From: Hippasteria phrygiana
Taxonomy: Eukaryota; Echinodermata; Asteroidea; Valvatida; Goniasteridae
NCBI GenBank assembly: GCA_037893225.1
Contig: JAZGUH010000117.1
Location: forward strand, 992,001-1,056,000
Direction: 5' to 3'
DNA length: 64,000 bases
Under the pieces are notes generated by a model. The model ran no database searches and was not told where the DNA came from. It was given only the letters and a program-made list of their open reading frames with translations. Positions 43,401 through 58,400 of this stretch are shown in pieces. How positions within the stretch are numbered: the stretch's first letter is position 1; each line of letters starts with the position of its first letter. Position numbers and translations under genes: made by a program.

Positions 43401-46400
43401 CTGTCCGAAATTCAATCTTTTGAAGGCAGAACAGAACAAAAGGCAGAATTTGTGTGTTACAATGTAAAATGCACATTGAGTATGTTGAGCTGTGGAAATT
43501 AGTAATTTGAGCACTTCAGACTTGTCCTGTCCCCCCAAAAAACGGATGTTGAGCTGCCTCAGTGAAAGTGAGACGATTGACGAGTGAACTGCGACCTTCC
43601 TAGTTAGAAATCAACAACTAAATTTTCTGTCATTTGATTGTAGTACAGGGTTTTGTTCCAACATCGAGTTTCATATGGCTTGTAACCCTGATTATTTGTA
43701 TTAATAGTTTTTTTTATGGAAGTCGCCCAATACAAGGCTGAAAGCCAGTCCAGGTAAAGGGCTACAAGAGGTGGTTGGATAGACCTTTATCATGGTACAG
43801 CCATTTTGTTTTTCTCCTATTAAAATCAATGTAACCAAATCGAGGCCGGAAGGAAAAATAGTCTGGCACCTTCATTCAATAATTGGAATCACTATTCATA
43901 ATTGCTAATGCATACAGGGAACAAGACAAAGATGGTGACAGCATGATAAAGGTCTATTGGCCACATTTTAGGTTGCCAACCCCACCACCCTAACGGTTCA
44001 GATCTAAATACAGGATATGCAGATATCAAAGAAACGATTCCAATTTTCAGACCAACTCACCTCCCCCTTGACAAATAACAGTTTTACATCCTTTTCTCCA
44101 AAACATGAAATTTTAAGTAATGCTGGTTAAAGAGGAACTAAAACGCCAATTTTTTTTGTGACATTTTTGACTTATCTAATGTAACAAGTTTCATGATTCT
44201 GAAAAATCAAAAAAAATGTTTTTGAGCCTTTTCTTTCTGAGCCACTTTGACTCGATTCAGAAAAGGCCGAGGTCAACTGCGTGCCGTATCGCGCGAGTAT
44301 TGACGTACACGTGTAGAAACATATGACGTCACTGTATTATACGACAATGTTTTACGTAGAGTCTGTACGTATTTTTTTGTCTAAGGCTAGTATTACTTGC
44401 TGTGCTTTTTGCTCATGATTCAGGAGTAACACTACGATAAACATATTTCAAAGTGTTGACATCTTTGTGAGACACATTAAGAATTGGGGTTGTAGGCTTG
44501 TTCTTGCTGAAAAGCTAGTTATGAGTCATACTTTCCTTTGTTTGCAGTCGGCTTTTATTGGGACCTGCGCGGTGAGTTGTGTGTGAGCTGATGCTATACT
44601 CTAGTCTGGCGACTTTGATTATGCAGCCCTCATAAGGACCCGCACCTTCTTAGAACTATACACACAATTTCTGTTATAAGGTACCAGACTCAATCGCATG
44701 CAGCGCATGCGGTCATATGCAGACGATATGGGGCAGCTTTTTTCACCATGCATCATCTGCAGGGCCTACAACTTCCTACAGTCCTACACAAAACTGGTTC
44801 ACTGTATCTGTCTTTGCTTTTTACTTTGTGCACATTTCAATGGTGTAGGACTGTAGGAAGTGTAGGATCCTACAAAATATACGGAGTGAAAAAAGCTGCC
44901 TCATATCCGGCAGGGTATACATGCGGTACCTTGCGTGTACAATGCATGTTGAGTCAAGCGAGCGTGGACAGGGAGACGACCGGGGCTCTCTGGCTGCTCG
45001 AGACGGCAACCGCAGTTAACGTCGTCGCGCTGGTGCGCGTGAGTCCGGGACACGATTGGAATGCTCGGTGCTTTTAGAGTTGGAATGGCTCCATCCTTCA
45101 AACGGAATTGTGCCTTCAAACCCAGCTGAGTTTTCATACTAACACTATCATCTATTCTATACAGTCTTTGGCGAAATGTTCTGCACATATTTTCGACCAT
45201 TTCGACAGCCCAAAATCAGATATTGTATTGTCTACAAAGCGGACCCACTGTTGCCTTTGAGCTCCATTCAGCACTGTGAATCGCAGTAAGGTTGGGTCAC
45301 GGTTTTTGTCGCTGTTCCTCGTGCAACCCCCAAATACACACGATCGAGGCATAATGATTATCTCAGATCCATGCTCATACTGAAATAATATCAAAATTAG
45401 ACAAAATAGACGGGAAAATGGAGGAGTTAGGTCGACAAAAACTCTTCAGCAGCATCAACTCCACGTACGTACATGCATAGTGTTTGGCTGTAGCATCAAC
45501 CGACTCTACACGTGTACGTCACGGGGTCACGTACATACATAATGAGCTTTCGCGAAACAGGATAAATGGTTCAGAATAACAACCCTTTTTGTTTTAATAA
45601 AAAAAATTCTCTCGTCTGCAAACTAATCTCCATCAGTTAAAAGAGTATTTAAACTGTCGGAAAAGTCCAAAAAGTCAAAAAAAAATTTGCCGTTTTAGTT
45701 CCTCTTTAACCCTAACTCCCTACATCATTTTCCCCCATGTAACCTGAATCCTCCAACATCCTCTGATTTCAAAGTGTTAAAACTCCATATAACCTGAATC
45801 CTCCAAAATCCTCTTATGGGGACCATAGCATGAATCCTCCAAAATCCTCCAGGTCTTTTTTGCATACCCCTAGTAACCTCAATCCTCCAAAATCCTCATG
45901 TATCACATTGAGCCTGATAACCTGGATCCTCCATATTCCTGCAGGGGCAAAAACCCCTAGTAACCTCAATCCTGCAAAATCCTCCGATGCATCAACTTCC
46001 AAGTGCCCTCAATCCTCCAAATTCCTCCATTTTGCAAAGAGGATTTTGGAGGATTTGGGAAGGTTAGGGTTAAAGATTATTATAATTTTTTTAACAAAGT
46101 ATGCCAACATCAACAGTATAATTTATTTACATCATAAACTATGTATGTTTAATCTTAGTACTGTGTGCTTATGTTTTGAAGAAAGGATGTAAAGCTGTTA
46201 TTTGTCCAGATTGCATTACCATGTATTAATACCAGAAGCTGTGTTTTGACAGCAAACAGTAATTTTTAGACATTTTTTGGAACATTGCAACTCGCCATTT
46301 TCATTATCTCTAAATGAGCACTAGTAAGAAATTTCCAGCGAGGCTTGAAAACATTGTAAAAGTGCCAGAAAATAAATGTGGCTATGTGAGATTCATTTAT

Positions 46401-49400
46401 CGGGAAAAAACCTGAGAAACAATTTTTGTTTCCAGAGTAAAATCATTTTTCTTATTAGTTGTATTCTCATTGAGTGATACACTGCTGCTTCCCAGGTTGC
46501 ATCGTAAACTTGGGGCAAGATCTCAGGTTGTACGGCATCAGGTGTAAATGAACTCAGACTGTGTCCCCTGTGAACAAAGATGCTGACAGAATGGGAGACC
46601 GTTACCGTAGGGCGAGGTGGCTTTTGGTAGAGTGATCATAGAGATGTCACAGGTTTAAATCCCGTTTTTCAGGCGTGCAACTTTTCCTCGTATCAGCAGA
46701 TTTCCCTCGTTTTTCATTTCACACTTATGCCACTGAAAATTTAAAAACACTGTACAAAGATTGGAATTTCCTCATTTTTTTTTTTTATTCCAAGTTGCAT
46801 GCCTGACTTTTGTCAATGTTCTTTTTTTCCCACTAAAAACAAAATGTTTATTGATAACTAATTGGCTTTTGTTTTATTTGTTTGTTGTCTTTTGTTTCTG
46901 GTTGCGGCAGCTTCTTGGGCATACTGAAGTTGACCAGCCAAAAGGTGCGGAGGTCGTCAGGGAGGCCGTCCGTAAACTCAAGGTAACTCATCTTAACCCT
47001 AGTCCCTTTTTTTAGTCCCACACCTGAAAGCATCGCCCATCTGAAGGCTCAGGGTGTTTCTAGGTTGAGGAAACCCAAACCTTTTCAATTATAGCCCTGG
47101 AGCAGGCCTGGGAAATGGATGATTGCTCTTGCAGGCCTCTTAAGTCACGTTCGCATTGGACTAACTATTGTCAAAATTTACCGTGCGAGATTGTTAACAT
47201 TCCACTGTGGTTATTCTTCCGTGCGTCCGCATTTGGATTACACGGCTCGCGGAAAGTCCTTGGCACGTAATTTTTGCAGTGGTCAAACACGAAAACCACT
47301 TTTCAGTGATGTAAAACTGCTACGTAACTCTTCCGCTACACGGTTGGCCCTGTAAAAGTTCCCACTGTGGAGGGATAAACTGACAACTGACGATCGACAC
47401 TTGACAATTTGGAAAGTTTTCTGGCTGTCTGCACTGGACTTAATTTGGTCAAGTTGACAACAGTCTTCATACATTTTACAAAAAAAAGTCCAATGCGGAC
47501 ACGGCTTTTATAGGGCATTGGTGCTCAGCCAGACACCAAGGTTATAGGTCGATCAGGAAGTATTAAGTTTGGAATATCTCAGTCATCCGATAAACTCCGG
47601 ATACAATGTAACTAAAGGGGCTTGTACAGCGCTATTTGGGTATGACTGGATTTGGAACTTGCTGAAGGTGAAATTTGTTGACTGATCAGTACAGGCGTTA
47701 ATAAAAGATCAAAACCCTCCAGCAAAGTGTAGTTTACGTCTAGTTGTCAGACAGTTAACTAACAATAATATAGACATTTGTAACGCGCAAAACAGCCTAC
47801 ATATACAAAACAGGCATAAACCCCAGGAGGCTGATGAGGATGGAGGCTATAGCCCTGCAGCCGATTTCACGAAACCTTGTGCAATTGCACAATTCTACTT
47901 ACGCCACAATTTATTGCGTAAGTTGTGCAACATCTGTGACATTTTAAAAATTGATTTCACGAAAGTTACGCAGTGCGTAAGTCGCTGACTTGCGCCACAA
48001 ATTATGGCGTAAGTTACGCACTCATTTTAGGTGGCTTAAGTTCTTGGCACAAAACACCGAAATGATGACTTAGCTAGCTGAGCGTGAGTATAGTAGAGCC
48101 GTTAGTTGTTCAAATCATTTATTGAATTCACTAGATTATTTCAGAGAGTAAATGAAATGATCATCTGCTTCAGGTTTACCTGTGAGATATTTCCGAAAGT
48201 TGCCATCATAAAAAAGTTTTAAAATGGCGCCTGAAAGTTCAGTTTTACAACTGTTCCATGTAATTTTATTGTACTAAAACAGACGTCGTATAAGTGGCAT
48301 TCAGCCTTGTCTGCGATGTATAAAACAAATAAAACATTGTGCAGCTATGCACTGTTTCGTGAAATGGATCGCAAGGATGTAGCGCAGCTGCGCAACATTT
48401 TTATAGCACGGTCTCGTGAAATCGGCTGCTGGTCCTCCAAATAAGCCAGTTCGGTATCTCAAAGGTCAAAGGTTATTCGGGATAAAATTGCTGACGTAAT
48501 GTCACGCCGTGTTACGCGAATGCCCATTCTGATTGAATTTAGCACTTACGCGTTGTGCGACCACCTTTTGCGTTTACACGCCCGCGTTAGGTTACGCGGG
48601 TCATTCGGGATAAAATGTCATTGTGCACATGCGCAGTTGAAATACCGAACTGGCTTATTACCTACATGTAGCATCCCATCAATAGATAAACTTCTGTTGT
48701 TCGCCGTCTTCTCCCTATTAATTTTGATTTTGTAATACCACGCTCATTGTGCTCACAGCTAGAAACTCAAGGCTTGCATCGGAAGATTCAAGTAAGTTGG
48801 AATGTTTGATCAACCCCAAAGGTCACCGTAAACCATTGTTGCTGTTGTTAGCGGAATGAAAAGAATAGCAGATATTGCATTGGATGCAAAGCGAGCACAT
48901 CTTAATATCATAATGCAGTGACATTCATGGTCTTCAATCATCAAACTTGCATGGGATTACTTGTGCTGGGCGAACACGTAGTTCGTTCCGGGGCCTTCAT
49001 AACATTGGCAGTTAACTATAGGAATGGAGTATTTTTAATTTACCCAAAATTCGAAATTTCCATGTACCATTCATTTGTCTATACAGGATGTCCCCACAAA
49101 GGTAACCCACACAAGACAAATATGACCAACCTATGACCATTATTATGGTTTTGTCATAAACTGGGGGACTTGAGCTTTCCGTTGATACTTCTCTGGTCAT
49201 GCATCACTGACTTCCATTGTCATGAAAGTAGTGTGTGAAAACCTTCTTGGGACAGCTTGTGAAATCAATTACCAATTGTCAGCTTGGCCATTAGGTTATA
49301 TAGTTTGTGAATGAAGTTATCGTCTTGGGTTACACAGGTTGCCATAAGTTTGAATCATGTTTTCACAAGTATCCCTTGATCCGACTCGATCGTCATTTGT

Positions 49401-52400
49401 CTGTACGTAGCTTGGTCATATTTTCCCTATGTTTGTGGGTTGGCCTGTAGTAGTCCTTCAAAATAACATTCTTTCACATGCGGTGAACTATTGATGCAAA
49501 AACTAATTTTTTTTCTTCTCATGATGATTGTCTTCGTTACTCTAAAATAATCTCCTGTCGGGAGGCTTGGTTACTAATACTTTTGCCGAGATGCATGAAT
49601 GTCCATTTGCATGTTCGCTGAGCTCAGTACTAACTGCCATGGCCGAAACTCACACAAAATCCATTACAGATGATATATGTTAATTGGCATAACTATGCAC
49701 TGAAAGTATTATCTGTTGCAAGATTTAACCCCTTAAACCCGGGTCAAACCGGTAATTTCATGGGGCGCCGGGGCACCAGGCCTGGTTATGCAGCCAAGCG
49801 AAACGGAAACAATAGGCTTATGCAGCCAAGCATAACGTACACAATACCCCAATAATGGATTGAAAATGCAGAAATTGGCATGTATATAGACGTCAACCGG
49901 CCAGGTGGCAAATTTCAGTCTGCACGTATTTGTGTCAACCGTATGCTAGGGGTTAAGGACTTCGAACAAGGAGTCTTTATCACTGAATTTATAGCTGAAT
50001 CAAATCAAATCAAATCAAATCAAATCAAATCAAATCAAATCAAATCAAATCAAATCAAATCAAATGTTAGTTTTTCCCCGGACTCGCCTGCAAAAACAAT
50101 AGGTTTTTTTCCATTGAGACAAAAAGAGTGCATGCCATGTACAAAAATACTATGGACCATGCATTAGTTAAAGAGTATTTTTGTTAGACGATATTTTTCT
50201 GAAACTTTTTAAAACTTGTGGAGTGGACCTACATGTATACACTGTATGTTACACAATGACGTAGTCCCTGTCTTTGGTATAAATGCATGCTTATATTTTA
50301 AAAAAATGTTTTCATCGAGATTCCTCTTGTCCAGCCCATGCAAAAAATTAAAACAGACTCGGTTTGTTTGCTGCCTGCAGTAATAACTTGGAACCAATGG
50401 AACAGATGGAACCAATGGGCTGTTTAACAGCATTAAAGTAACCGTTTATTTTATCAAATTAATTGCTCAGTTTATTTTAATATATCCAAAGCTGCATAAA
50501 TCTACAAAATGACACAGATTTCTTCAATCACAGATTTCTTCTTTCTTCTATTTCTCAAAATACAGATTTTTTTTTTTACAACACAAGGCCAAAAGGCCAC
50601 TCAAGGTGTGGGCTTTAAAATACTGGAAAAAACAGAAATCACATTGATATATAAAAGTTATCTGTTCACATTTCGTTTGTATTGTGAAAGACTATAGGTT
50701 GAAGGGAAACGGGTTACAGGCAAGGAAATTCAAAGACGGATGTTACGAGGGAAAAACTTGAATATCTTACAGTACTAGCCTTTGGAGCAACAATAATGAA
50801 AGGATGTCGGAATAGAACGTCAATATATGCTGTCAATATTATCGTTTTGAAACGAAACAAACTGATACCTCCTGAAAGGATGGGAAAGGAGTGAAAAACC
50901 AAGAATTCAATTTATGCGGTATCAAAATAAATAGGTTGTTGCATTTATGCGACCAGTCTTGCCAGTTCCTTTGTCTCTGCACAAAAATGCATGGTGTTTT
51001 GCGATGTTGTCACACGTGTATTTTTTTAACAGTTTATTTACTCGCCCTCTGAAATGTTTGGATTAATTTTTCCATTAAGGGTAGTATATACCATTTGCAA
51101 ACATAAACAAAAAAAATAACTACTGAACTACTGAATTATGAAATACTTACTTGACTGTAAGTGAATAACAGTCTCAAGCATCCTGTGAAATCACAGCATT
51201 TGGTGTGCTGTGGTTTTCAAGAAAAGTGGAATTTTGTATCAATTTCCAACAATTTCCGGCCAGCGATCGTTGGAAAAACCTGACTATTTTCAAACACTGT
51301 CCCCAATTTATTAAATTTAGTTTTTAGTCCACATTTTATTTGCAATACTGTTACACATCCGTGAATGGGTGCCAGCCAACTAGTCTGGTTTCATAACCTT
51401 ATAGTTCCCTGGTGTCTATAAATTGCTTCGTTCGTCTGAAGGAAGTCAAGAAACCAGACTACAAAAACAAAATTTAATTTCTTGGTTTTTCCAGCAACTA
51501 TGAACACAAACTTTTAAAATAGGTCAGCGTCACAATATTTACCATCAATATGAACCCCCTAACCCATCCATTTTCGAAAATTTCAGCAAAAGCAAATGGT
51601 GTATAATACCTTTAATTAATGAGAGAATGTTGCACTGGATTTGTTTAACCTGTAAAATGAACATGTAATTCTGCCTTGCCTGCACTGAGTGTACGGTTTG
51701 CATTTCACTGATGACATCTTGGGAATGCTTGCATATAATGTATAATGCTATATCCATCATTTTTCATTGGGTTTAAAGAAATGCTGTGATTGCTGTCCGT
51801 GCTCTTTGTGTTGAAATATTTTCTTCTTTAATTTTTTTTTTCCATGACAAAAAACTACCTTTTTTTGGGGTGTCTGCAACCTTCCAAAAAAAGGCTTTTA
51901 TTCTATGTTGCTTTTGTGTATCTAATGCACACAAAGATATATGCCTGAATTAGTTTCCGGTCGCAAATAATTCAACATTTGTAAAGTAATTATCTGATAA
52001 CTAAACGTGGGTGAGTTTCTTCATCTGATGTCTCATTCGAAATTAAAGTGACTTTTTAATTGCCAGAAAAATTATTTTTCGGGGTGAAACGTAAAAAAAG
52101 AACCAACAGTATCTTTAATTATGTATGAAACTAGTTAGAGGTATCTTTAATTTCAATGCTGTCCGTGCATGTTCCCCCAAAAATGAACTTTTGCACACAG
52201 TGGCTGAGCATGTATCCCTAAATGGACAACATAGGGACTTTCCCACAGTTATCAATTCTATTCAATACATACATCGTACTATTAAACCTTGTATACATGT
52301 AGCTATTTGGTATAATTTGGATACAATTTGAATACAATTTGGATACATGTAATCTCAAACATTGTCAGTGATTTGTAAAGATTCACTGTCTGATGTGGCA

Positions 52401-55400
52401 TCAATTGCTTAACCCTAACCATGGAGGAAGGAAACAGAAGGAGATAGCACACATCGACTTCAAAGGTCCATGATGGTCGCCGCGGTCGTAAACGCAGCGG
52501 CGGTCGCACTGATAACAAATGGATTAAGCCGCTATGTAAACACTGCACGCGTGCGGTCAGCAAAGCCAGTTTCTGTCGCTTGGCATGGTGGGAAGGATTT
52601 GGTCTCTTCGCGCATGCGCACAACAAGCGTTACTATGCAAAATGGCTGCCTTCGGTCCCAAAGATTTCGCGTTGAGCGATGTTAATTTCGAAGATTTTAG
52701 CGATTTTTCGAACGTTTCTGTAAACGAAACGGAATCAGTGGTAGCCGTCGACTGACGACGACACCGACGAAGACGATGGTCGCGAGTTTTGCTTTTGTTA
52801 AGGGTTGCCGATGAAAAAAATGATCGCGTGTAAAAGTTTCCGCCGTGGTTCCATTAATTTGGCCTCACCGCGGCAACTATGAATCACGGCAAATGGTTTT
52901 GCGAGAGGGGGGGTTAATAACTTAGGTTAGGTTTCAGACAATGTGCATCTCTTTTTTAGAGCCAGGGAACTTGTAAGTTGGGCCGTCTTTCGCATAAAAA
53001 TCTTGTGAAACTACAAGGATTTCATATTAAATTTGTACTTGCCAACAAGATCTTATAAAATCATCTTGTTCAGGAGGACTACTGGAGCAACTTGATACAC
53101 GAAAAACTAAAATGCACCTTTACCAAAAAATGTTTGATGTGGTGACAAATTCCGACATAAAAATTTGCTGCAAAAAGGTGCAAGGCTTTCATTAAATGGA
53201 CCCTAAAATATTTCAAAGAAAGCCGAGAAAGCCCTGCATATAATAAAAAACCTGGATAGGCCTAGCCCTTATACTGAGAAAAACGTGAGAAATGCATCTA
53301 TAACTTTTTAGGGGTTCTGACTGAATTTCACACTCACACAAGATGACTGAAGGAGCCCCTGGAGTGGGGCAAGCTTCACAAAGGAATTAACTCGGGGAAA
53401 AATAAATTGAACCCTTACTTCATTATTGAACAAGCCATTTTATCAATCAATTTTTTATATTTTAAAAGTCTCAAAACTAATTTTACAATGGGAAACTGTT
53501 TTGAGTTTAGCGAGAAAGTCCTGACGTTAGAATTCCATGTAAAGTGACCCCCCCCCCCCAAACAAAAAGGTTGTTTGGCTTACTATAAAACATTGTAGGC
53601 CAAGTCCCCCGCCCCCACCACCCCCCCCCCCCCAAAAAAAAAAATAATAATAATAATAATTTGAATTTCAAAGGTTAAAAAAAACATGTAAATCAAGACT
53701 GAACATGTAGCATCGAAAGAAATCGAAAAAAAAAAAAAAAAAAATTTCGATCGTTTTTTTTTTCTCCAACTGTCCAGACGTACGTGGCCATTCATAAAAC
53801 CAAAATATTCGGTTGTGTATCGTCTTCGTCCCCATTTTAAAATACTTTTTGGCTGTTGGAAACAGTAGGCAAATGCAGTACATTACGATACAAAAATATT
53901 GCCAAGAAAATACTTCAATCGCGTATTCAGCCTCGAAAATCGAAAAAACAACACATTTTCGATCGTTTTTTTGGCCAATTGTCCAGACTTGGCCCACCAT
54001 AAAACCAAACTATTCGGTTGTGTATCGTCTTCGTCCCCATTATTAACTACTTTTGGGCTGTAGGAAACTGTCGGAAAAATGGTTATGGTGAGAAAATGAT
54101 ATTAATACATTTTCAGTTTTGTAGGTTCTCGAGTGAACAGGAAAATGTTGAAACTTCACAAGTTTTTAGCCGATTTTTTCGCGCAGACCATCAAAACGTG
54201 TGGAATTCAGCACTGAAGCCAACGGGTTTCTGTGAGTTCGAGCAGGGGCTATACAAAGCAACTGCGCATGCGAAAAGTGCATTCGTTTACACGTATCCAA
54301 GTAGCATCGCTGCAGTTTCTACAACTTGAGTACGTTGGTTACCAACGAAATCACGGCGATGCTCATTGTGTTAAAAGGGCCGAGTGCGGTCGTAAAACTT
54401 TAAGACAGCAGCGGGTGGGCGTAGTGCTGAGCGCATAGGACATAATCAGGTGATAATTAGTTCGACCGATAAGGGGATTCTGTTCTGTCTCCTTCTGTTT
54501 CCTTCCTCCATGCCCTAACCCTGCCAGACGCAGCACAGTGCATCTGTGCTGACAGCTCCACTTCACTGCACTCTGCACACAATCAATGTGACAAAGTATG
54601 CAATCTGTTGCGTCTGGCAGGGTTTCTAGCCAAAATACCCTGGAGGGTTAGGGATAATGTGTTTTTAAAAATTAAGCTGTGAAAATTAAATACTTGTAAA
54701 GAGGTCCTGCTGTATTTCTGAGGAAATTGGCTGCAGAAAAGGGAGAAGCTTACAAAACAAAAAGATTAGGTCATCGTGTGCATCAGGCCGATGTTATCAC
54801 ACAGTTTCCCTGTAGGCTCCAACGCTGTGCAGGAATCGTGATTCTATTCCGAATTGGCTCCAAAACTCATGCCCAAAACATGAATCCCCAATGTGTTGTG
54901 ATTGATTCCATGGATGAAACAGCTGTGGGGTAACAGGGGCAGGAGGTGTGACGTGCCTTGCCAGAAAGTCACAACATGCAGTCTTTTCAGTTCAGAGAAT
55001 TGGCAATCTTTTAATCCTTTGTGGAATAAGCAATTTTTAGAATCATCGGGCGGTGAGCCTGGAATATACTGGTACTTCAAGGAAGCGGGACTACTACTGC
55101 ATAAGCTAGGAGTCAAATTTTTTTTTATTATGCAAATCGCCCATCACAAGGCCAAAGGCCACTCGAGGTGTGGGCTACAGAGGAAGGTGTGGAAGAACCA
55201 GCCCCTCACACTGAAACAAGACGAGATAATGATCTCTTCACAGTATGAATAGGGTCGGGATAGGTAATATAGTCCACTATAAGGCATTAATAATGCCTCT
55301 ACCCATATTAGGCATAGAAGTGCAATTTATTTTACTTTGATCCTACTATTCTCCTTTTCACCTGTGTCTGCTTGAAAGCCTGCAACACTCTGCCAGCAGG

Positions 55401-58400
55401 TAGATTTGAACCCACAACCCACCGATCATGAGTCAAGTTTAATACTAGGCTGCACTATAAAATGTCAGTATATTGTAGGTTGTTGGAAAATTTATTCATT
55501 TTTATCTAGGGATGAGAAATGCTGACATATCTACAGTAGACTTGTACATGAGAGCTATTCATGTGGTGACATTCAAGATAACGAAGTGTCAAAGTTTCAT
55601 AAAACACTTTTTGAAGTACGAAGTTCAGTTGATTTTGATAAAGTTTATTAAAAAAAAGTCGTTCTGCTTGTGAAGTGTTTACTTGCAGCAGCAAAAATAT
55701 GACAATAAAGCCATGGACTGTAATTGTAAAATATCACACTTCTTTGAATTTACTGAATGTGCAAACATGACATAGTGCAATCGGCTGAAGATCGAGCCCG
55801 TATAAACCCCCAAAAAAATGAAAATGGAAATGATCCCAAAGGTCTCCCAAACTACAAGCTCGTGTTTTATGACTCTACTAACTAACATTGACTAGTTTAT
55901 CTTGACTATATTTGTACACGCCGTTGGGCAGAAATTTCTCATATCAAACTAAAACAAAATAAATATGTAATGCCAAGTAAAAAATGAAGCTGGTGGGGAC
56001 ACTAAACATATTTTCCTTTTACTTCACCTAATAGTGAGAAGATGGAATTTTCTTCAGGGATGATGTAAATTAAAAGAGATTTTTGCCCTTTCCTGACGCA
56101 GTGTATAAAGCACTGTGTGCTTAGTGCTTTCCGAGACCCTGTGGAAAAAAATCCTGGAAAGCACCGAGTATACAGTGCTTCATACACTATGTCGGGAAAG
56201 GGCAAAAATATCTCTTCTAAAATATGTCAAAAGCAGTGTTCCCACCACAACTTTTCTTTAGAATGACAAAATTAAGTCCAATGGGGACACGCGGTAAACT
56301 AACATCCCTGTCAACTTATCGTGACTGTGATGTCAAACTAACAGGTGGACAGGGGAGGGGCATGGTAGACTTCTGCCCCGCTGCGGTAGTTTAATGTTGC
56401 TGTGCATGCTTCTAGCCTGTTTTTTTTTATTTCATGAGATTATTGATTGCCCACCAGCGCTGTTTGTCATGTTTGACCGTAGTTGGCGGAATTGGGTTGT
56501 GTATAAAAAAACAAAAAAACCCAGAAACAACAGGGACACTGATTACTGTATAGATTAATGGGAATACAGCAAACTTAACAGTCCATCCGCATAAACAAAT
56601 GTCCAAAAAGGAAGAACTGTCAGATTAACGCATAGGAATGTGAGTCGTGGTAACTCACCAGGAGGAGAAATCCACTGGAAACATGGCTGTAGTGGTGTTC
56701 ATGACAACTGACCCATAATCTCTTGATTGGCTTACAGTGTGTTACATGGTATTCCTTATTTGTTTTTTACTACCACACCCACCCACCAGTGTTGTAGTCG
56801 AGACCGAGACCGAGACTGAGACCGAGACCAAGGCTTTCGAGACCGAGACCGAGACCAAGGCTTTCAAGACCGAGACCAACACTTCCGAAACCTAGACTTT
56901 TGCAGGCCGAGACCAAGACCGAGACCACAACTTCCGAGACCGAGACCGAGACCGAGACCAAAAACATAACAAAAATAATTATGGTGTTGTGCCCTGCTTT
57001 TGATCAAATGTTCAAAAACGCCTGGATGATTATTTGTGCTAACTCGTACGAAAGGTGAACATCGCGGATCATCTCATAAATTTATATATATACACATGTA
57101 TATGAAGTCGGCTTTATCAAGGGCCACTATCTTTAATTATGCAAGTTATATAAAATTAAGTGTTCAACTATAAAGACTCGCAGCGTACACACATAAATTC
57201 AAGGATTCCACAAATTTGAGTTATTTATTTATTTATTTCATCTCTGGTAAATACATGTAGTTGGGGCTTTGAGACATATGTCACTGTGACAGACTAATTT
57301 CTTCAAATATTATTTGCATAAAAATTAGACTGACTAGAATTGCTGATTGTCCTAAATGGAAAATAACTCTAACTTTTCCAAGAAAAATCAGATGCCGCAT
57401 GAAATGCCCTCCCAATGACTGGGTATAGCTTGCAGGATTCAGTGACCACTGGGTTTTTACAAAAACTCACTCCAGAGCTGTAATGTAGGGAAAATATTGA
57501 AATACATGGGCGATGCACATCCGCGGGTACCAGTAGTCTAGTACTTTGAATAAACAAGCCGCATATACTGGTCTCCATGAAAACTTGCACTTACAACGTC
57601 GTTGATGTTTGGAATGAAGACTAGATTTGTGTGGCGCATCGCACATATTTTTGCTGTGGTCTCGACGGGTCTCGAGGGTAAAACCTGAGACAGTGGCATC
57701 CGAGACCAAGATCCGAGCTTTCAAGACCGAGACCAGCCCTCCCGAGACCGAGACTTTGTTAGGACGAGACCGAGACTTTGTTAGGACGAGACCGAGACTT
57801 TGTTAGGACGAGACCGAGACTTTGTTAGGACGAGACCGAGACTGAGACCGAGACCTAAAAAAAAGGTCTCGAGACGGTCTTGAGACCCACTCCACAACCA
57901 CTATCCTGAGTCCAAAAAGAACTATCCCATGGTTTAAGCATTATACCTCTAGAGTCCAGAGATTAACATAGTTGTGGGAGTGTGTGGTCTAGTGGTTAGG
58001 ATTTGTGACTCATGATCAGAGGGTCAGGGGTTCGAATCCAGCTACTGGCCATATGTCGTGTCCTTTGGCAAGCCACTTCATCCCCACTTGCCTCTCTCCA
58101 CCCTGGAGTATAAATGGGTACCGGCATTAGCTGGGGAGTAACCTACATTCAACTAGCATCCCATCCAGGGGAATAGAAATATTCTCAGTCGTTTCATGCC
58201 AGTCTTGTTGACTTGACTTGCTGACTTGACTTGAATCGGACTCGAGTCGCAATTTGTTTGACTTGAGAATTGACTTGACTTGACTTTGGGAAAAAATTAC
58301 TTGGGACTTGACTTGACTTAAAAGAACATGACTTGTGACTCGACTTGACTTGAATAAATTTGACTTGCTGACATTAACACTTCTGTTAAAATAAACACAA

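Larger units (their letters stand above)
52421..54511. mobile_element. 2.1-kb TIR element with decayed contents
   Basis: Perfect 24-bp TIRs beginning ATGGAGGAAGGAAACAGAAG (52421-52444; inverted at 54488-54511), next to CCCTAACC on both outer sides. Contains the short acidic ORF at 52642, C and A runs near 53550-53745, and a tandem duplication at 53745-54170. Confidence 0.75.

Noticed and set aside
57981..58045. Possible tRNA with CAT anticodon
   Set aside because: It runs into a SINE body and its acceptor ends do not pair well.
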